A stretch of DNA of 64,000 bases, from positions 5,234,001 through 5,298,000 of the forward strand of contig NZ_CP067420.1 of the NCBI RefSeq assembly GCF_016653635.2, in the 5' to 3' direction. Each line of letters begins with the position of its first letter. Within the stretch, counting starts at the first letter, position 1. The notes under the pieces were generated by a model, which did no database searches, was not told the origin of the DNA, and saw only the letters and a program-made list of their open reading frames with translations. Positions 20,561 through 28,619 of this stretch are shown here, piece by piece. The translations under genes were made by a program, and so were the position numbers. The stretch comes from Skermanella sp. TT6. GTDB taxonomy: Bacteria > Pseudomonadota > Alphaproteobacteria > Azospirillales > Azospirillaceae.

Positions 20561-20732
20561 TACCCGATCAGGTCGATCCGCCCGAGACGGCCGATCCGAT
20601 GCGTTGCGCCATGGGCGCAACCTACGATCGTCGGCCCGCATCACCTCGGCCCTGCATCGAGCCGTAGGTTGCGCCCATGGCGCGACACGGTGCGGAGAGT
20701 GGAACGTCCGGCCGCGAGGACCGGATCGGGTA
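20561..20732. mobile_element. MITE-like element, copy A
   Basis: This 172-bp non-coding element is bounded by the terminal inverted repeat TACCCGATC (20561-20569) / GATCGGGTA (20724-20732). Inside is a 21-bp perfect inverted repeat (20606-20626 with 20663-20683; core GCGCCATGGGCGCAACC and its complement). A diverged second copy is at 61380-61563, in which the 21-bp arms are unchanged. No transposase is encoded. It ends 5 bp before the cysE stop codon, so its hairpin may also serve as the 3' end of cysE or copA transcripts. Confidence 0.7.
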
Positions 20733-20737
20733 CCGCA

Positions 20738-21604
20738 CTAGATGCTGTAGTCGGGCTCCGGCAGGCTCTGGTCCATCGCCAGGGCCGCCGCCGGGCCGCT
20801 GCACCAGCCGACGACCTTGGCCGGCACGCCGACCACCGTGGCGCACTCGGGGACCTCCTTCAGCACCACGCTGCCGGCGCCGACCTTGGCGCCGCGTCCG
20901 ATCACGATGTTGCCCAGGATCTTGGCGCCGGCCGACAGCAGCACGCCGTCGCGCACCTTGGGGTGGCGGTCGCCGTGCTCCTTGCCGGTACCGCCCAGGG
21001 TCACCTCCTGGAGGATCGAGACGTTGTTGCCGATCTCCGCAGTCTCTCCGACGACCAGTCCGGTGCCGTGGTCGATGAAGACGCCGCGGCCGACCGGCAC
21101 CGCCGGGTGGATGTCGATCGCGAATACCTCCGACACCCGGCTCTGAAGGAAATGGGCGAGGCTGTGGCGACCGTGGGTCCACAGCCAGTGGCCGATCCTG
21201 TGCCACTGGAGCGCGTGGAAGCCCTTGAAGTAGAGGAACGGCGTCAGATAGCTGTCGGCGGCCGGGTCGCGCTCCAGGATCGCGATCAGGTCGGCGGCGC
21301 CGGCCTCGACGATGTCGGGGTCATCGGACAGCGCTTCGTGCGCCAGCCGCTCAAGCCGCTCGGACGGCATGTTCCTGTCGCCCAGCTTGTGGGCGAGGAG
21401 CGCTCCCAGGGCGCCGGCATAATCGTCGTGGAACAGGACCGCGCCATGGATGAAGCCGCGCAGGATCTCCTCCTCCGAGGAGATGCGGACCGCGTCGGCG
21501 CGCAGAAGTCCCCAGACCATGTCGCTGGCGCGCGAGGCCGGCCGTGAAGCCGCTTCATCCCCTGGCGCTGCGAATTCCGGTACTGCAAACTGTACTTCAC
21601 TCAT
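20738..21604 (-). CDS. cysE: Serine O-acetyltransferase
   Basis: The 288-residue enzyme makes O-acetylserine from serine and acetyl-CoA, the first step of cysteine synthesis. The N-terminal helical domain (DMVWGLLRADAVRISSEEEILRGFIHGAVL) precedes the left-handed beta-helix with the family stretch AIDIHPAVPVGRGVFIDHGTGLVVGETAEIGNNVSILQEVTLGGTGKEHGDRHPKVRDGVLLSAG. The catalytic His and Asp lie in IDIHPA and FIDHGTG. ATG 21604 has GGGAG upstream; a longer frame would add an unrelated 63-residue leader. The C-terminal tail ends in Ile, as expected for the peptide that docks into cysteine synthase. metY nearby also belongs to sulfur amino acid synthesis. Confidence 0.95.
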   Translation of the reverse strand: MSEVQFAVPEFAAPGDEAASRPASRASDMVWGLLRADAVRISSEEEILRGFIHGAVLFHDDYAGALGALLAHKLGDRNMPSERLERLAHEALSDDPDIVEAGAADLIAILERDPAADSYLTPFLYFKGFHALQWHRIGHWLWTHGRHSLAHFLQSRVSEVFAIDIHPAVPVGRGVFIDHGTGLVVGETAEIGNNVSILQEVTLGGTGKEHGDRHPKVRDGVLLSAGAKILGNIVIGRGAKVGAGSVVLKEVPECATVVGVPAKVVGWCSGPAAALAMDQSLPEPDYSI

Positions 21605-21759
21605 GGACCCGGTGCTCCCAAGCGCGGCGACATCATGACCGGACCGGACCGCGCCGCGACGGCCGACATAGGAACGGAAAATAAGGTCTTCCGGTCCCGA
21701 AGCAATGTCGATCGTCACAGCCGATGGAAAAGTCGTTACACTGAAGAAAGAGGATCGCC

Positions 21760-22425
21760 ATGGCTGCGGGCTGCTGCAACGGCGGATGTTCATCCGCCAA
21801 GCCTCCGGTGGACAAGATTTATCGCCGCGTCCTGTGGACAGCCCTGGCGATCAATTCCGGCATGTTCCTGACGGAACTGGCGGCGAGCGCTGCGGCCGAC
21901 TCGGTCTCGCTGCTCGCCGACTCGGTCGATTTCCTGGCCGACGCGGCGAACTACGCGATCTCCCTGCTGGTGCTCGGCATGGCGCTCCGGTGGCGCGCCC
22001 GCGCGGCCCTGCTGAAGGGAGTCTCGCTGGGAGCGGTCGGGCTGCTGGTGGCGTTCCAGACCGCCTGGAACGCCTTCAACCAGACCGTTCCGGAAGCCGG
22101 GATCATGGGTGCCGTCGGCGCGCTGGCACTGGCGGCCAACATCGCCTGCGCGCTGCTCCTGTATTTCCACCGCGAGGGCGACAGCAACCGCCGCTCAGTC
22201 TGGATCTGCTCTCGCAACGACGCCATCGCCAACCTCGCCGTCATGGCCGCGGCCCTGGGCGTGTTCGGCACCGGCACCGGCTGGCCCGACATCGCCGTGG
22301 CCGCCATCATGGCGACCCTGGCGGTCTGGGGCGCCGCGCAGATCATCCGCCACGCCCGAGAGGAACTGGCCGGCATCGCCTCGGCCATGCCCGCCGAGAA
22401 AATACACAACGTCCCTGCTGAATAG
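21760..22425 (+). CDS. Cation diffusion facilitator-like efflux protein
   Basis: The 221-residue membrane protein has five to six helices. It begins with a Cys-rich stretch (AAGCCNGGCSS) that could bind metal. Helix 1-2 carries NSGMFLTELAASAAADSVSLLADSVDFLADAANYAISLLVLGMAL, close to the CDF signature with its metal-site Asp residues in SLLADSVDFLADA. A later helix has CSRNDAIANLAVMAAA, equivalent to the second Asp pair site. CDF proteins export Zn, Co, Cd or Fe in exchange for protons. The cytoplasmic C-terminal domain is very short. ATG 21760 has GAGG 6 bases before it. The gene is divergent from cysE. The metal is not determined. Confidence 0.82.
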   Translation: MAAGCCNGGCSSAKPPVDKIYRRVLWTALAINSGMFLTELAASAAADSVSLLADSVDFLADAANYAISLLVLGMALRWRARAALLKGVSLGAVGLLVAFQTAWNAFNQTVPEAGIMGAVGALALAANIACALLLYFHREGDSNRRSVWICSRNDAIANLAVMAAALGVFGTGTGWPDIAVAAIMATLAVWGAAQIIRHAREELAGIASAMPAEKIHNVPAE

Positions 22426-22475
22426 GTTCAATTCACAAAAGAAGATACCCAGCCGGCCGGCGATCCTGTAGCTTG

Positions 22476-22519
22476 GGCCTCCATGACCCACGGGCACCGA
22501 AGGATCCCGTGGGCAGGCC
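22476..22519 (+). promoter_or_regulatory. Structured 5' leader of metY (nested hairpin)
   Basis: A perfect 8-bp stem, CCCACGGG (22487-22494) with CCCGTGGG (22506-22513), has an 11-nt loop and is enclosed by a 5-bp stem GGCCT (22476-22480)/AGGCC (22515-22519). It ends about 20 bases before the metY start, just before the ribosome site. It could control translation. It does not match the SAM-II consensus as I know it. Confidence 0.45.
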
Positions 22520-22540
22520 AGAAGAGAGGAACCGCAAGCC

Positions 22541-23869
22541 ATGAGCGCCACCGGCAAGACCCCCGATTCCCCCAACCCCGGCGCCCCGCACCCCGAGACG
22601 CTGGTGCTGCATGCCGGATACCGGTCCGACCCGGCGACCGGCGCCGTCGCGGTGCCGATCTACCAGACAACGTCGTACCAGTTCGAGCACACCGAGCACG
22701 CCGCCAACCTGTTCGCCCTCAAGGAACTGGGCAACATCTACACCCGGATCATGAATCCCACGACCGACGTGCTGGAGAAGCGCATCGCGGCCCTGGAGGG
22801 CGGCGTCGCGGCGCTGGCGGTCAGTTCGGGACAGGCGGCCTCGGCCCTGGCGGTGCAGAACCTGGCGCAGGCGGGCGACAACATCGTCAGCTCGACCAAC
22901 CTGTACGGCGGAACCTGGAACCTGTTCGCCAATACCCTGAAGCAGCAGGGCATCGAGGTCCGGTTCGTCGATCCGGCCGACCCGGAGAATTTCCGCCGCG
23001 CCACCGACGACCGCACCCGCGCCTACTATGCCGAGACGCTGCCCAACCCCAAGCTGACCGTGTTCCCGATCCGCGAGGTCGCCGACATCGGCCGGCCGCT
23101 GGGCATCCCGCTGATCGTGGACAACACGGCGGCCCCGATCCTGGCCCGTCCATTCGACCACGGCGCCGCCGTCATCGTCTATTCGACCACCAAATATATC
23201 GGCGGCCACGGCACCTCGATCGGCGGCATGATCGTGGACGGCGGCAGCTTCGACTGGGCCGCCGACCCGGAACGCCAGCCGCTGCTGAACCAGCCCGATC
23301 CCAGCTACCACGGCGCCGTCTGGGTCGAGGCGGTCAAGGGGATCGGTCCCGTCGCCTACATCATCAAGGCGCGCACCACCCTGCTGCGCGACCTCGGCTG
23401 CGCGCTCAGCCCGTTCAACGCCTTCCAGATCCTCCAGGGGCTGGAGACGCTGCCGCTGCGCATCCGCGAGCACAGCCGGAACGCGGCCTCGGTCGCAGAG
23501 TATCTGTCCAGGCATCCCAGCGTGACCAAGGTGATCTATCCCGGCCTCCAGCAGGGGAACGAGCGCACGCGCGCGGACGCCTATCTCAAGGGCGGCTACG
23601 GCGGCCTGGTCGGCTTCGAGCTGCAGGGCGGCCGGGAGGCGGGCCGGCGCTTCATCGACAGCCTCAAGCTGCTCTACCACGTCGCCAACATCGGCGACGC
23701 GCGCAGCCTGGCGATCCACCCCGCCAGCACCACGCACTCGCAACTGTCGATCGAGGAGCAGTTCGCCACCGGCGTCAGCGAGGGCTATGTCCGCCTGTCG
23801 ATCGGCATCGAGCATATCGACGACATCATCGCCGACCTGGAGCAGGCCCTGGGGCAGGCTGGAGGTTAA
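22541..23869 (+). CDS. metY: O-acetylhomoserine aminocarboxypropyltransferase (sulfhydrylase)
   Basis: This 442-residue PLP enzyme of the Cys/Met metabolism family makes homocysteine from O-acetylhomoserine and sulfide. Family features include ETLVLHAGYRSDPATGAVAVPIYQTTSYQF, YTRIMNPTTDVLEKRIAALEGG and the PLP lysine Lys218 in VYSTTKYIGGHGTSIGG. SIGIEHIDDIIADLEQAL is at the C-terminus. The length (442, against about 390 for MetB/MetC) and the NIYTRIMNPTTD form favour MetY. It lacks a signal peptide and is cytoplasmic. ATG 22541 has GAGAGGA upstream. A nested hairpin in the leader may regulate it. cysE lies 0.9 kb away on the other strand. Confidence 0.92.
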   Translation: MSATGKTPDSPNPGAPHPETLVLHAGYRSDPATGAVAVPIYQTTSYQFEHTEHAANLFALKELGNIYTRIMNPTTDVLEKRIAALEGGVAALAVSSGQAASALAVQNLAQAGDNIVSSTNLYGGTWNLFANTLKQQGIEVRFVDPADPENFRRATDDRTRAYYAETLPNPKLTVFPIREVADIGRPLGIPLIVDNTAAPILARPFDHGAAVIVYSTTKYIGGHGTSIGGMIVDGGSFDWAADPERQPLLNQPDPSYHGAVWVEAVKGIGPVAYIIKARTTLLRDLGCALSPFNAFQILQGLETLPLRIREHSRNAASVAEYLSRHPSVTKVIYPGLQQGNERTRADAYLKGGYGGLVGFELQGGREAGRRFIDSLKLLYHVANIGDARSLAIHPASTTHSQLSIEEQFATGVSEGYVRLSIGIEHIDDIIADLEQALGQAGG

Positions 23870-23956
23870 AGACTCCATAATCTCGATTGATTAAGTCGTG
23901 ATTAGCTGGGATGATGGTCGGAGTTGAGAACGGACAACCACGGAGGAGGCATGCCG

Positions 23957-24667
23957 ATGGATGCGACGATCATTCCCCTGACGTCGCGCCGGAGCAGTCA
24001 GCCGGGCGCGGAACCTGACTTCAACCCCGACCGCCATCTGGCCCTGGAGCCGCCGGCCTGGTCGCTGGACCTGTCCCCCGGCGGGGAGGCGGGACGGCGC
24101 CACCGGCCCCCGATCACGGCCCCTTTCCGGGTCCTGAGCCGGGACGGCGTCGCCGCGGCGGCGCGCCGGGGCGGCTCCGCCAAATTCCTGGCCGACCTGG
24201 CGCGCCATCCCGCCGTCGCCGGTGCCGTCGGAGGGCTGATGGGAACCCACGTGATCCCGGCGCCGGTCCGGACCGGCGAAAGCTCGGACCTGATCCTCAG
24301 CCTGGCCGACGACAGCGCGTGGCCGGCGGGTTTCGGCATGCTCCAGCTTCCCGGCACGGTGCTGCGCCAGACCGCCCGGATGCCGGCCGCCTATGCCCGC
24401 CTGACCTATGTCCCGGAGGACGCCCCCGTGACCCTTCGCGACCTGGAAGCGGGTGTCGGCGACGCCGAACGGGCACGGGTCGCCTGGATGCGCCACAAGG
24501 CGCTGGTCTCCCACCGCAAGCTGGGGCGGCTGCTGGACAGCCCCGATGCCGAATGCGACCGTCGGACCCTGGCCCATGAACTGTGGGAGGCCCTGTCCGA
24601 CGCGGAGCAGGCGCTGGAGGCGCTGTCGTCGGAGTCGGAAGGGCTGGAGATCTTCTACGCGAGTTGA
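23957..24667 (+). CDS. Hypothetical protein, possibly a degenerate 2OG-dioxygenase-like protein
   Basis: This 236-residue protein has no clear family. The start at ATG 23957 follows AGGAGG with a 7-base spacing; ATG 23951 is closer to the site. Visible blocks are PPITAPFRVLSRDGVAAAARR, GGSAKFLADLARHPAVAGAVGGLMGTHVIPAP, GFGMLQLPGTVLRQTARMPAAYARLTYVPED, and a helical tail with AWMRHKALVSHRKLGRLLD. The order 'FRVLS.DGV / FL.DL..HP / VLQ.PG..L / RLTYVP' recalls alphaproteobacterial proteins of the 2-oxoglutarate/Fe dioxygenase type. The expected HxD iron site in the middle is missing and the protein is short. That link is inference from memory and uncertain. It has no operon partner. Confidence 0.5.
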   Translation: MDATIIPLTSRRSSQPGAEPDFNPDRHLALEPPAWSLDLSPGGEAGRRHRPPITAPFRVLSRDGVAAAARRGGSAKFLADLARHPAVAGAVGGLMGTHVIPAPVRTGESSDLILSLADDSAWPAGFGMLQLPGTVLRQTARMPAAYARLTYVPEDAPVTLRDLEAGVGDAERARVAWMRHKALVSHRKLGRLLDSPDAECDRRTLAHELWEALSDAEQALEALSSESEGLEIFYAS

Positions 24668-24866
24668 ATCCGGCCGCGGGAGCATCCCCGGCCATGCCGC
24701 ATGATAACAACAGCCACAGGCAGCGATGCTCCCGCTTCGTCGTGGCCGGATCAAGTCCACGGCTGTCCGGCACGGTACTTGCCTATCAACGATTGAGAAC
24801 ATTCAATGCGACTGTTTTCTCGTTCGGTTCGATAGGGGTAGGGAAGGTTTTGCCTCCCCTCCCTCC

Positions 24867-24899
24867 GAACCGTGCGGGCGGTTTTCCCGCACACGGCTC
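24867..24899 (-). ncRNA. Group II intron domain V
   Basis: The 33-nt hairpin starts GAGCCGTGTGCGGG, has a purine-rich loop (AAAA) and ends CCGCACGGTTC. This matches the domain V pattern, with the catalytic AGC-type triad region near the base of the stem. Its presence fixes the strand and the 3' part of the intron. Confidence 0.9.
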
Positions 24900-24916
24900 T
24901 CCAGTCGTGGCTTTCC

Positions 24917-26241
24917 TCATCGGGAGTGTCTCGCTTGCCTGAGGGCTGTCGAGAGGGTGAACAGTCCCCTGGTCGCGAAGTAGGCATTGGTCCATTGCCG
25001 ATGGTCTGCATAGCTTTTCCCGAAGCCTGGGCGTCGGGATTGCTTGCGCAGCATCGCCCTCAGGCGTCTGCGGATGAACTTGTCCAGTTGCGTGAAGAGG
25101 CGGGCTCGAGCATGTTTGAAGTAGCCGAACCACCCCCGCAGCACCGGATTGAGATCCGCGATGACGTGATCCAGGCTGACGCCCCGGCTGCGGCCGGTGC
25201 GGGCCCGGATCTTGTCCTTGAACGCCTTCAGGCTCTTGTCCCGCACGTATCGGCGTCCCGCCTCGAAGCGGTAGCCGAGGAAGTCGAAGCCCTGGCCGGG
25301 TTGCCGGCAGTCTCCGACGTGCGTCTTGTCGGGATGGAGCGTCAGGCCGTTGTCGGCCACCCAGGCTTGCACCCGGGCCAGGGCCGCGCGGGCCTGCGCC
25401 TCGTCCCGGCACAGGACGACGAAGTCGTCCGCGTAGCGGATCATGCGGTAGCCTTCGGCTTCCATCAGCTCGTCCAGCGGGTGCAGGTACAAGTTGCTCA
25501 GGATCGGTGAGATCACCGCCCCTTGCGGAGCTCCCGCGACCGGTGTCCATCGTGCCGTTTCCGTCATGATGTCCTGCTGGAGGAAGCTGTCGATCAACTC
25601 CAGGACGCGCCCGTCGCTGATCAGGTCGCCGAGCCGGGCCATGAGGTCCCGGCGCGGGATCGTGTCGAAGTACCGTTCCAGGTCGGCGTCCACCACCCAG
25701 GCGTATCCGTCCTTGAGCGCCCGGTCGACCGCGCGCAAGGCATCCTTGCAGCCGCGGCCGGGGCGGAAGCCGTAGCTGCCGTCCCGGAACCGGGCTTCGA
25801 GGATGGGCTCGATCGTCAGCTTGAGAGCCGTCTGGACGATCCGGTCCTTGACCGTGGGGATGCCCAGGGGGCGGGTTTTGCCGTCCCCTTCGGGATCTCC
25901 ACGCGCCGGACCGGGCTTGGCCGGTAGCTGCCGCTGTTCAGGTCCTCGTGCAATTCCCGCAGGTACCGATCCGCCTGGAGCGTGAACCGGGCGATGCTCT
26001 GCCCGTCCACGCCCGCCGCCCCCTTGTTACGCGCGACACGCCGCCACGCGCACTCCAGGGTCGCCGGCCGGATCGCTTTGTCGATCAGGCTGTACCATTT
26101 GCCTCCTTTGACGCCGTTGCCCAGCGCCGACACCATGGGGCCGGTCCAGATCGACGCTTCCACCCAGCTCCAATCCCGAGCCTGGGCTTCCGTCCCTTGT
26201 TTAGCCGTTACCGGCACTCCCGGAACTGTTCCTTGCGTCAT
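24917..26241 (-). pseudogene. ltrA: Group II intron reverse transcriptase/maturase, frameshifted
   Basis: The N-terminal part (26241 down to about 25886) encodes the RT0-RT2 region: WYSLIDKAIRPATLECAWRR, then KGAAGVDGQSI and VRRVEIPKG. The rest, in another frame, encodes the RT palm with RYADDFVVL, GYRFEAGRRYVRDKSLKAFKDKIR and the maturase block GVSLDHVIADLNPVLRGWFGYFKHA. One missing base in a G run (CCCC at 25885-25888 on the plus strand) breaks the frame; restoring one G gives the family sequence KGDGKTRPLGIPTVKDRIVQ. About 442 residues would result. No HNH endonuclease domain is seen. ATG 26241 has AAGGA upstream. Either the intron has lost its protein or the base is a sequencing error. 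Confidence 0.9.
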
Positions 26242-26752
26242 CCCCGTCCTTCCCCGTTCCACTTCCTGCCTCCCTTCCCTCGGGCCGGTTTTGCTATCCG
26301 TCCCTCTCCGGCGCCGGCGACCGCCCTCCGGCGGTCCCGCGCCATCGCGGTAATATGAAGGCTCTGACTCCTGCCGCCGTCACCCGCGCCGGCAGGTCTC
26401 TCCGCTTACTCCGCCTTGCCGTCCCGACATTCCGCCCCCACCCACGTGGTGGTCCCGCCGGTCGCTTTCCCAGTCACCTCAGCGCCGACGGTCGGTTCCA
26501 GGCTTCGCCATGAATGAGCAGGCTCGCCGAGCCACCCCGCCGAAACGGGTTCGTCATCCTACGGACCGCCGGTTCGCCTCAGGTTGCTCCCCACCCCGCT
26601 TCGCGGCGACGCAGTTACCTTCGGCTTCGAAGTCGTGACCTCCTTCGGTGCGGACTTGCACCACACTGACAAAACGTCCTCACGGACGCACTCATCCGCG
26701 GGCGTGACCCGCGGATCTCAAGGCACGGAAGCTCCGATGCTTCCCGTGAAAG

Positions 26753-26775
26753 ATGGCCGGATCAAGTCCGGCCAT
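26753..26775. repeat. Short palindromic repeat (ATGGCCGGA/TCCGGCCAT)
   Basis: A 9-bp perfect inverted repeat with loop TCAAG lies 60 bp outside the intron 5' end. A diverged half copy (GTGGCCGGATCAAGTCCACGG, broken symmetry) lies at 24742-24762 outside the other intron end. Both copies are preceded by GATGCT(T)CCCG. This resembles dispersed REP-type palindromes of GC-rich alphaproteobacteria. Confidence 0.6.
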
Positions 26776-26862
26776 GACGAAAATGGAATGATTTTGCCTG
26801 GCACTAACCCTTTCGCAGGGCGCGCAACAACCGTGCCGGACAGGTTGGCGACCATCCGCAAC

Positions 26863-27738
26863 TCAAGCCTTGTGCCGCGCCCGGATCTGGGTGCGGTGCA
26901 TCAGGCGGCGGTACTGGTTGTCGAAGCTGTCGCGGCGGTGCATGGTGACGCGGTTGTCCCACATCACCAGGTCGCCCTTCCGCCAGGAATGCGCCCAGGT
27001 GAACTCGGGCTTGGCGACGTGGGACCACAGCTCGTCCAGCAGCGCCTCGCCCTCCCCGATCGGCAGGCCGACGACGAAGGCGTTCAGCCGGCGGCCCAGG
27101 TACAGGGCGCGATCGCCGCTTTCCGGGTGGGTGATCACCAGCGGATGCACCGTCCCGGGCGAGGTCGCCAGGTCGGTCGGCTTCTCGTACCCGTAGCGGA
27201 TGAAGCCGCCGCTGTTGGTCGTGCTGTCATGCTTCAGCGACAGGCCGTCGACCCGGGCGCGCAAGGTCTCCGGCAGCGACTCATAGGCCAGCACCGTGTT
27301 CAGGAACCAGGTGTCGCCCCCGGCCGGCGGGACCTCCAGCGAGTAGAGCACGCTGCCCAGCGGCGGATCGGGCAGGAACGACATGTCGGTGTGCCAGGAA
27401 GCCTCGCCGGCGCCGAGCGCCCCGATCGCGACGCCGTTCTCGACCACGTTGGAGATCACGTAGATCTCCTCGTAGCCGGGCACGAACTGCTTGCCGTTCT
27501 CGTTCGGCGGCGCCTTGTCCAGGGTGCCGAAGCGGCGGCTGAAGGCCAGCAGGTCGTCGTCGGACAGGTCCTGGTCGCGGAACACGATGACGCGGTGGTC
27601 GAGCAGGGCCTGGTTGACCCGCTCGTACTGGCGGTCGTCCAGGCCGCGGGACAGGTCGATGCCCCTGATCTCGGCACCCAGCACGGGCGAGACCGGGACC
27701 ACGTCGATGTCGTCGAGAAGCGTCGGGCTCGGGCTCAT
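26863..27738 (-). CDS. TauD/TfdA-family Fe(II)/2-oxoglutarate dioxygenase
   Basis: The 291-residue enzyme has the metal-binding HxD in GEASWHTDMSFLPDPP and the distal His in NQYRRLMHRTQIR. The 2OG-binding Arg is two to four residues later, and GDLVMWDNRVTMHRRDSF is the typical C-terminal block. Family members oxidise taurine, alkanesulfonates, sulfate esters or chlorophenoxyacids using O2 and 2-oxoglutarate. It is the last gene of a four-gene unit with an ABC importer (binding protein, ATPase, permease), overlapping the permease stop by ATGA. Sulfonate or sulfate-ester use is therefore the best guess. The start is ATG 27738, with GGGGAA 8 bases upstream. Confidence 0.92.
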   Translation of the reverse strand: MSPSPTLLDDIDVVPVSPVLGAEIRGIDLSRGLDDRQYERVNQALLDHRVIVFRDQDLSDDDLLAFSRRFGTLDKAPPNENGKQFVPGYEEIYVISNVVENGVAIGALGAGEASWHTDMSFLPDPPLGSVLYSLEVPPAGGDTWFLNTVLAYESLPETLRARVDGLSLKHDSTTNSGGFIRYGYEKPTDLATSPGTVHPLVITHPESGDRALYLGRRLNAFVVGLPIGEGEALLDELWSHVAKPEFTWAHSWRKGDLVMWDNRVTMHRRDSFDNQYRRLMHRTQIRARHKA

Positions 27739-28619
27739 CGCTGCATTCCCCATTTTCTGACGGTATGGATTTCGAGGGTTCGGAAGACCACGCTCTCGAC
27801 CAGCAGGCCGATGATGATCACCATCAGCAGCCCGGCGAAGACGCTCGGGATCTCCAGCTGGTTGCGGTTCTCGTAGATGAACCAGCCGATGCCGCCGGCC
27901 CCGGAGCTGACGCCGAACACCAGCTCGGCGGCGATCAGGGTGCGCCAGGCGAAGGCCCAGCCGATCTTCAGGCCGGTCAGGATCGACGGCAGCGCCGCCG
28001 GCACCAGGATCAGCAGGACATAGCGGAGGCCCTTCAGGCCGTAGTTCTGCCCGGCCATGCGCAGGGTCTCGCTGACGCCCATGAAGCCGGAATGGGTGTT
28101 GAGCGCCATCGGCCACAGCACGGCGTGGACCAGCACGAAGGTCAGGCTGCCCTCCCCCAGGCCGAACCACAGCAGCGCCAGCGGCAGCAGCGCGATCGCC
28201 GGCAGCGGGTTGAACATGCTGGTGAGCGTGCTCAGCAGGTCGTTGCCGAAGCGGGTGGTGACCGCCAGCATGGTCAGCACCGACGCCGCGGCGATGCCGG
28301 CGGCATAGCCCACCACCAGGACGCGGAGCGAGGTCAGGCAGCGCTCGATCAGCGTCCCGTCCACCAGGCTGGTCCAGAGAGTCGCCAGCGTCTCCGACAG
28401 GGTCGGGAACATCAGCGGGTTCTGGGTCCAGACGGCGTAGCCCTGCCAGGCGGCGCCCAGCAGGACCAGGATGAAGATCCGCCGGGCCAGCGTGTTCCCG
28501 GTCAGCCGCTCCCAGGCCGACAGCGGCCGGCTGATGTCGCCGATCACGCCGGCGTCGGTCACGCCGCGCTCGAACTCCGGCCGGACCGAGGGGACCAGGC
28601 GTTGCGGATGGGCGGTCAT
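27735..28619 (-). CDS. ABC transporter permease (SsuC/TauC-like)
   Basis: This 294-residue inner-membrane protein has about six helices and the binding-protein-dependent permease loop (EAA-type region NYGLKGLRYVLLILVPAALPSILTGLKIGWAFAWRTLIAAELVFG). A cytoplasmic N-tail of 45 residues precedes the first helix (IFILVLLGAAWQGYAVW). It belongs to the nitrate/sulfonate/taurine permease group. Start and stop codons overlap both neighbours by ATGA (28616-28619 and 27735-27738), so the three genes are probably translationally coupled. Confidence 0.92.
   Translation of the reverse strand: MTAHPQRLVPSVRPEFERGVTDAGVIGDISRPLSAWERLTGNTLARRIFILVLLGAAWQGYAVWTQNPLMFPTLSETLATLWTSLVDGTLIERCLTSLRVLVVGYAAGIAAASVLTMLAVTTRFGNDLLSTLTSMFNPLPAIALLPLALLWFGLGEGSLTFVLVHAVLWPMALNTHSGFMGVSETLRMAGQNYGLKGLRYVLLILVPAALPSILTGLKIGWAFAWRTLIAAELVFGVSSGAGGIGWFIYENRNQLEIPSVFAGLLMVIIIGLLVESVVFRTLEIHTVRKWGMQR

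Larger units (their letters stand above)
24832..26691 (-). mobile_element. Group II intron (about 1.86 kb)
   Basis: Read on the minus strand, the intron begins at 26691 with GTGCGTCC (consensus GUGYG 5' end). It runs through about 450 nt of GC-rich structured RNA, then the reverse-transcriptase gene, and ends with an unmistakable domain V (24867-24899) and a domain VI-like stem ending near 24832. The upstream exon contains a GC hairpin (CCGCGGG-TCACG-CCCGCGG) four bases before the 5' end, as in group IIC-type introns that insert behind terminator-like stems. The 3' boundary is estimated to within a few bases. It lies between two unrelated genes, so the exons are intergenic. Confidence 0.88.

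Noticed and set aside
18185-21547. A 1120-codon open frame running across copA, the repeats and cysE
   Set aside because: It is a high-GC shadow frame: the sequence is Arg/Gly/Pro-rich without any family motif, while copA and cysE in other frames carry all their diagnostic residues.
22441-22540. SAM-II riboswitch before metY
   Set aside because: The position and gene suggested it, but the conserved pseudoknot sequence blocks of SAM-II as I know them are not present; only a simple nested hairpin can be drawn.
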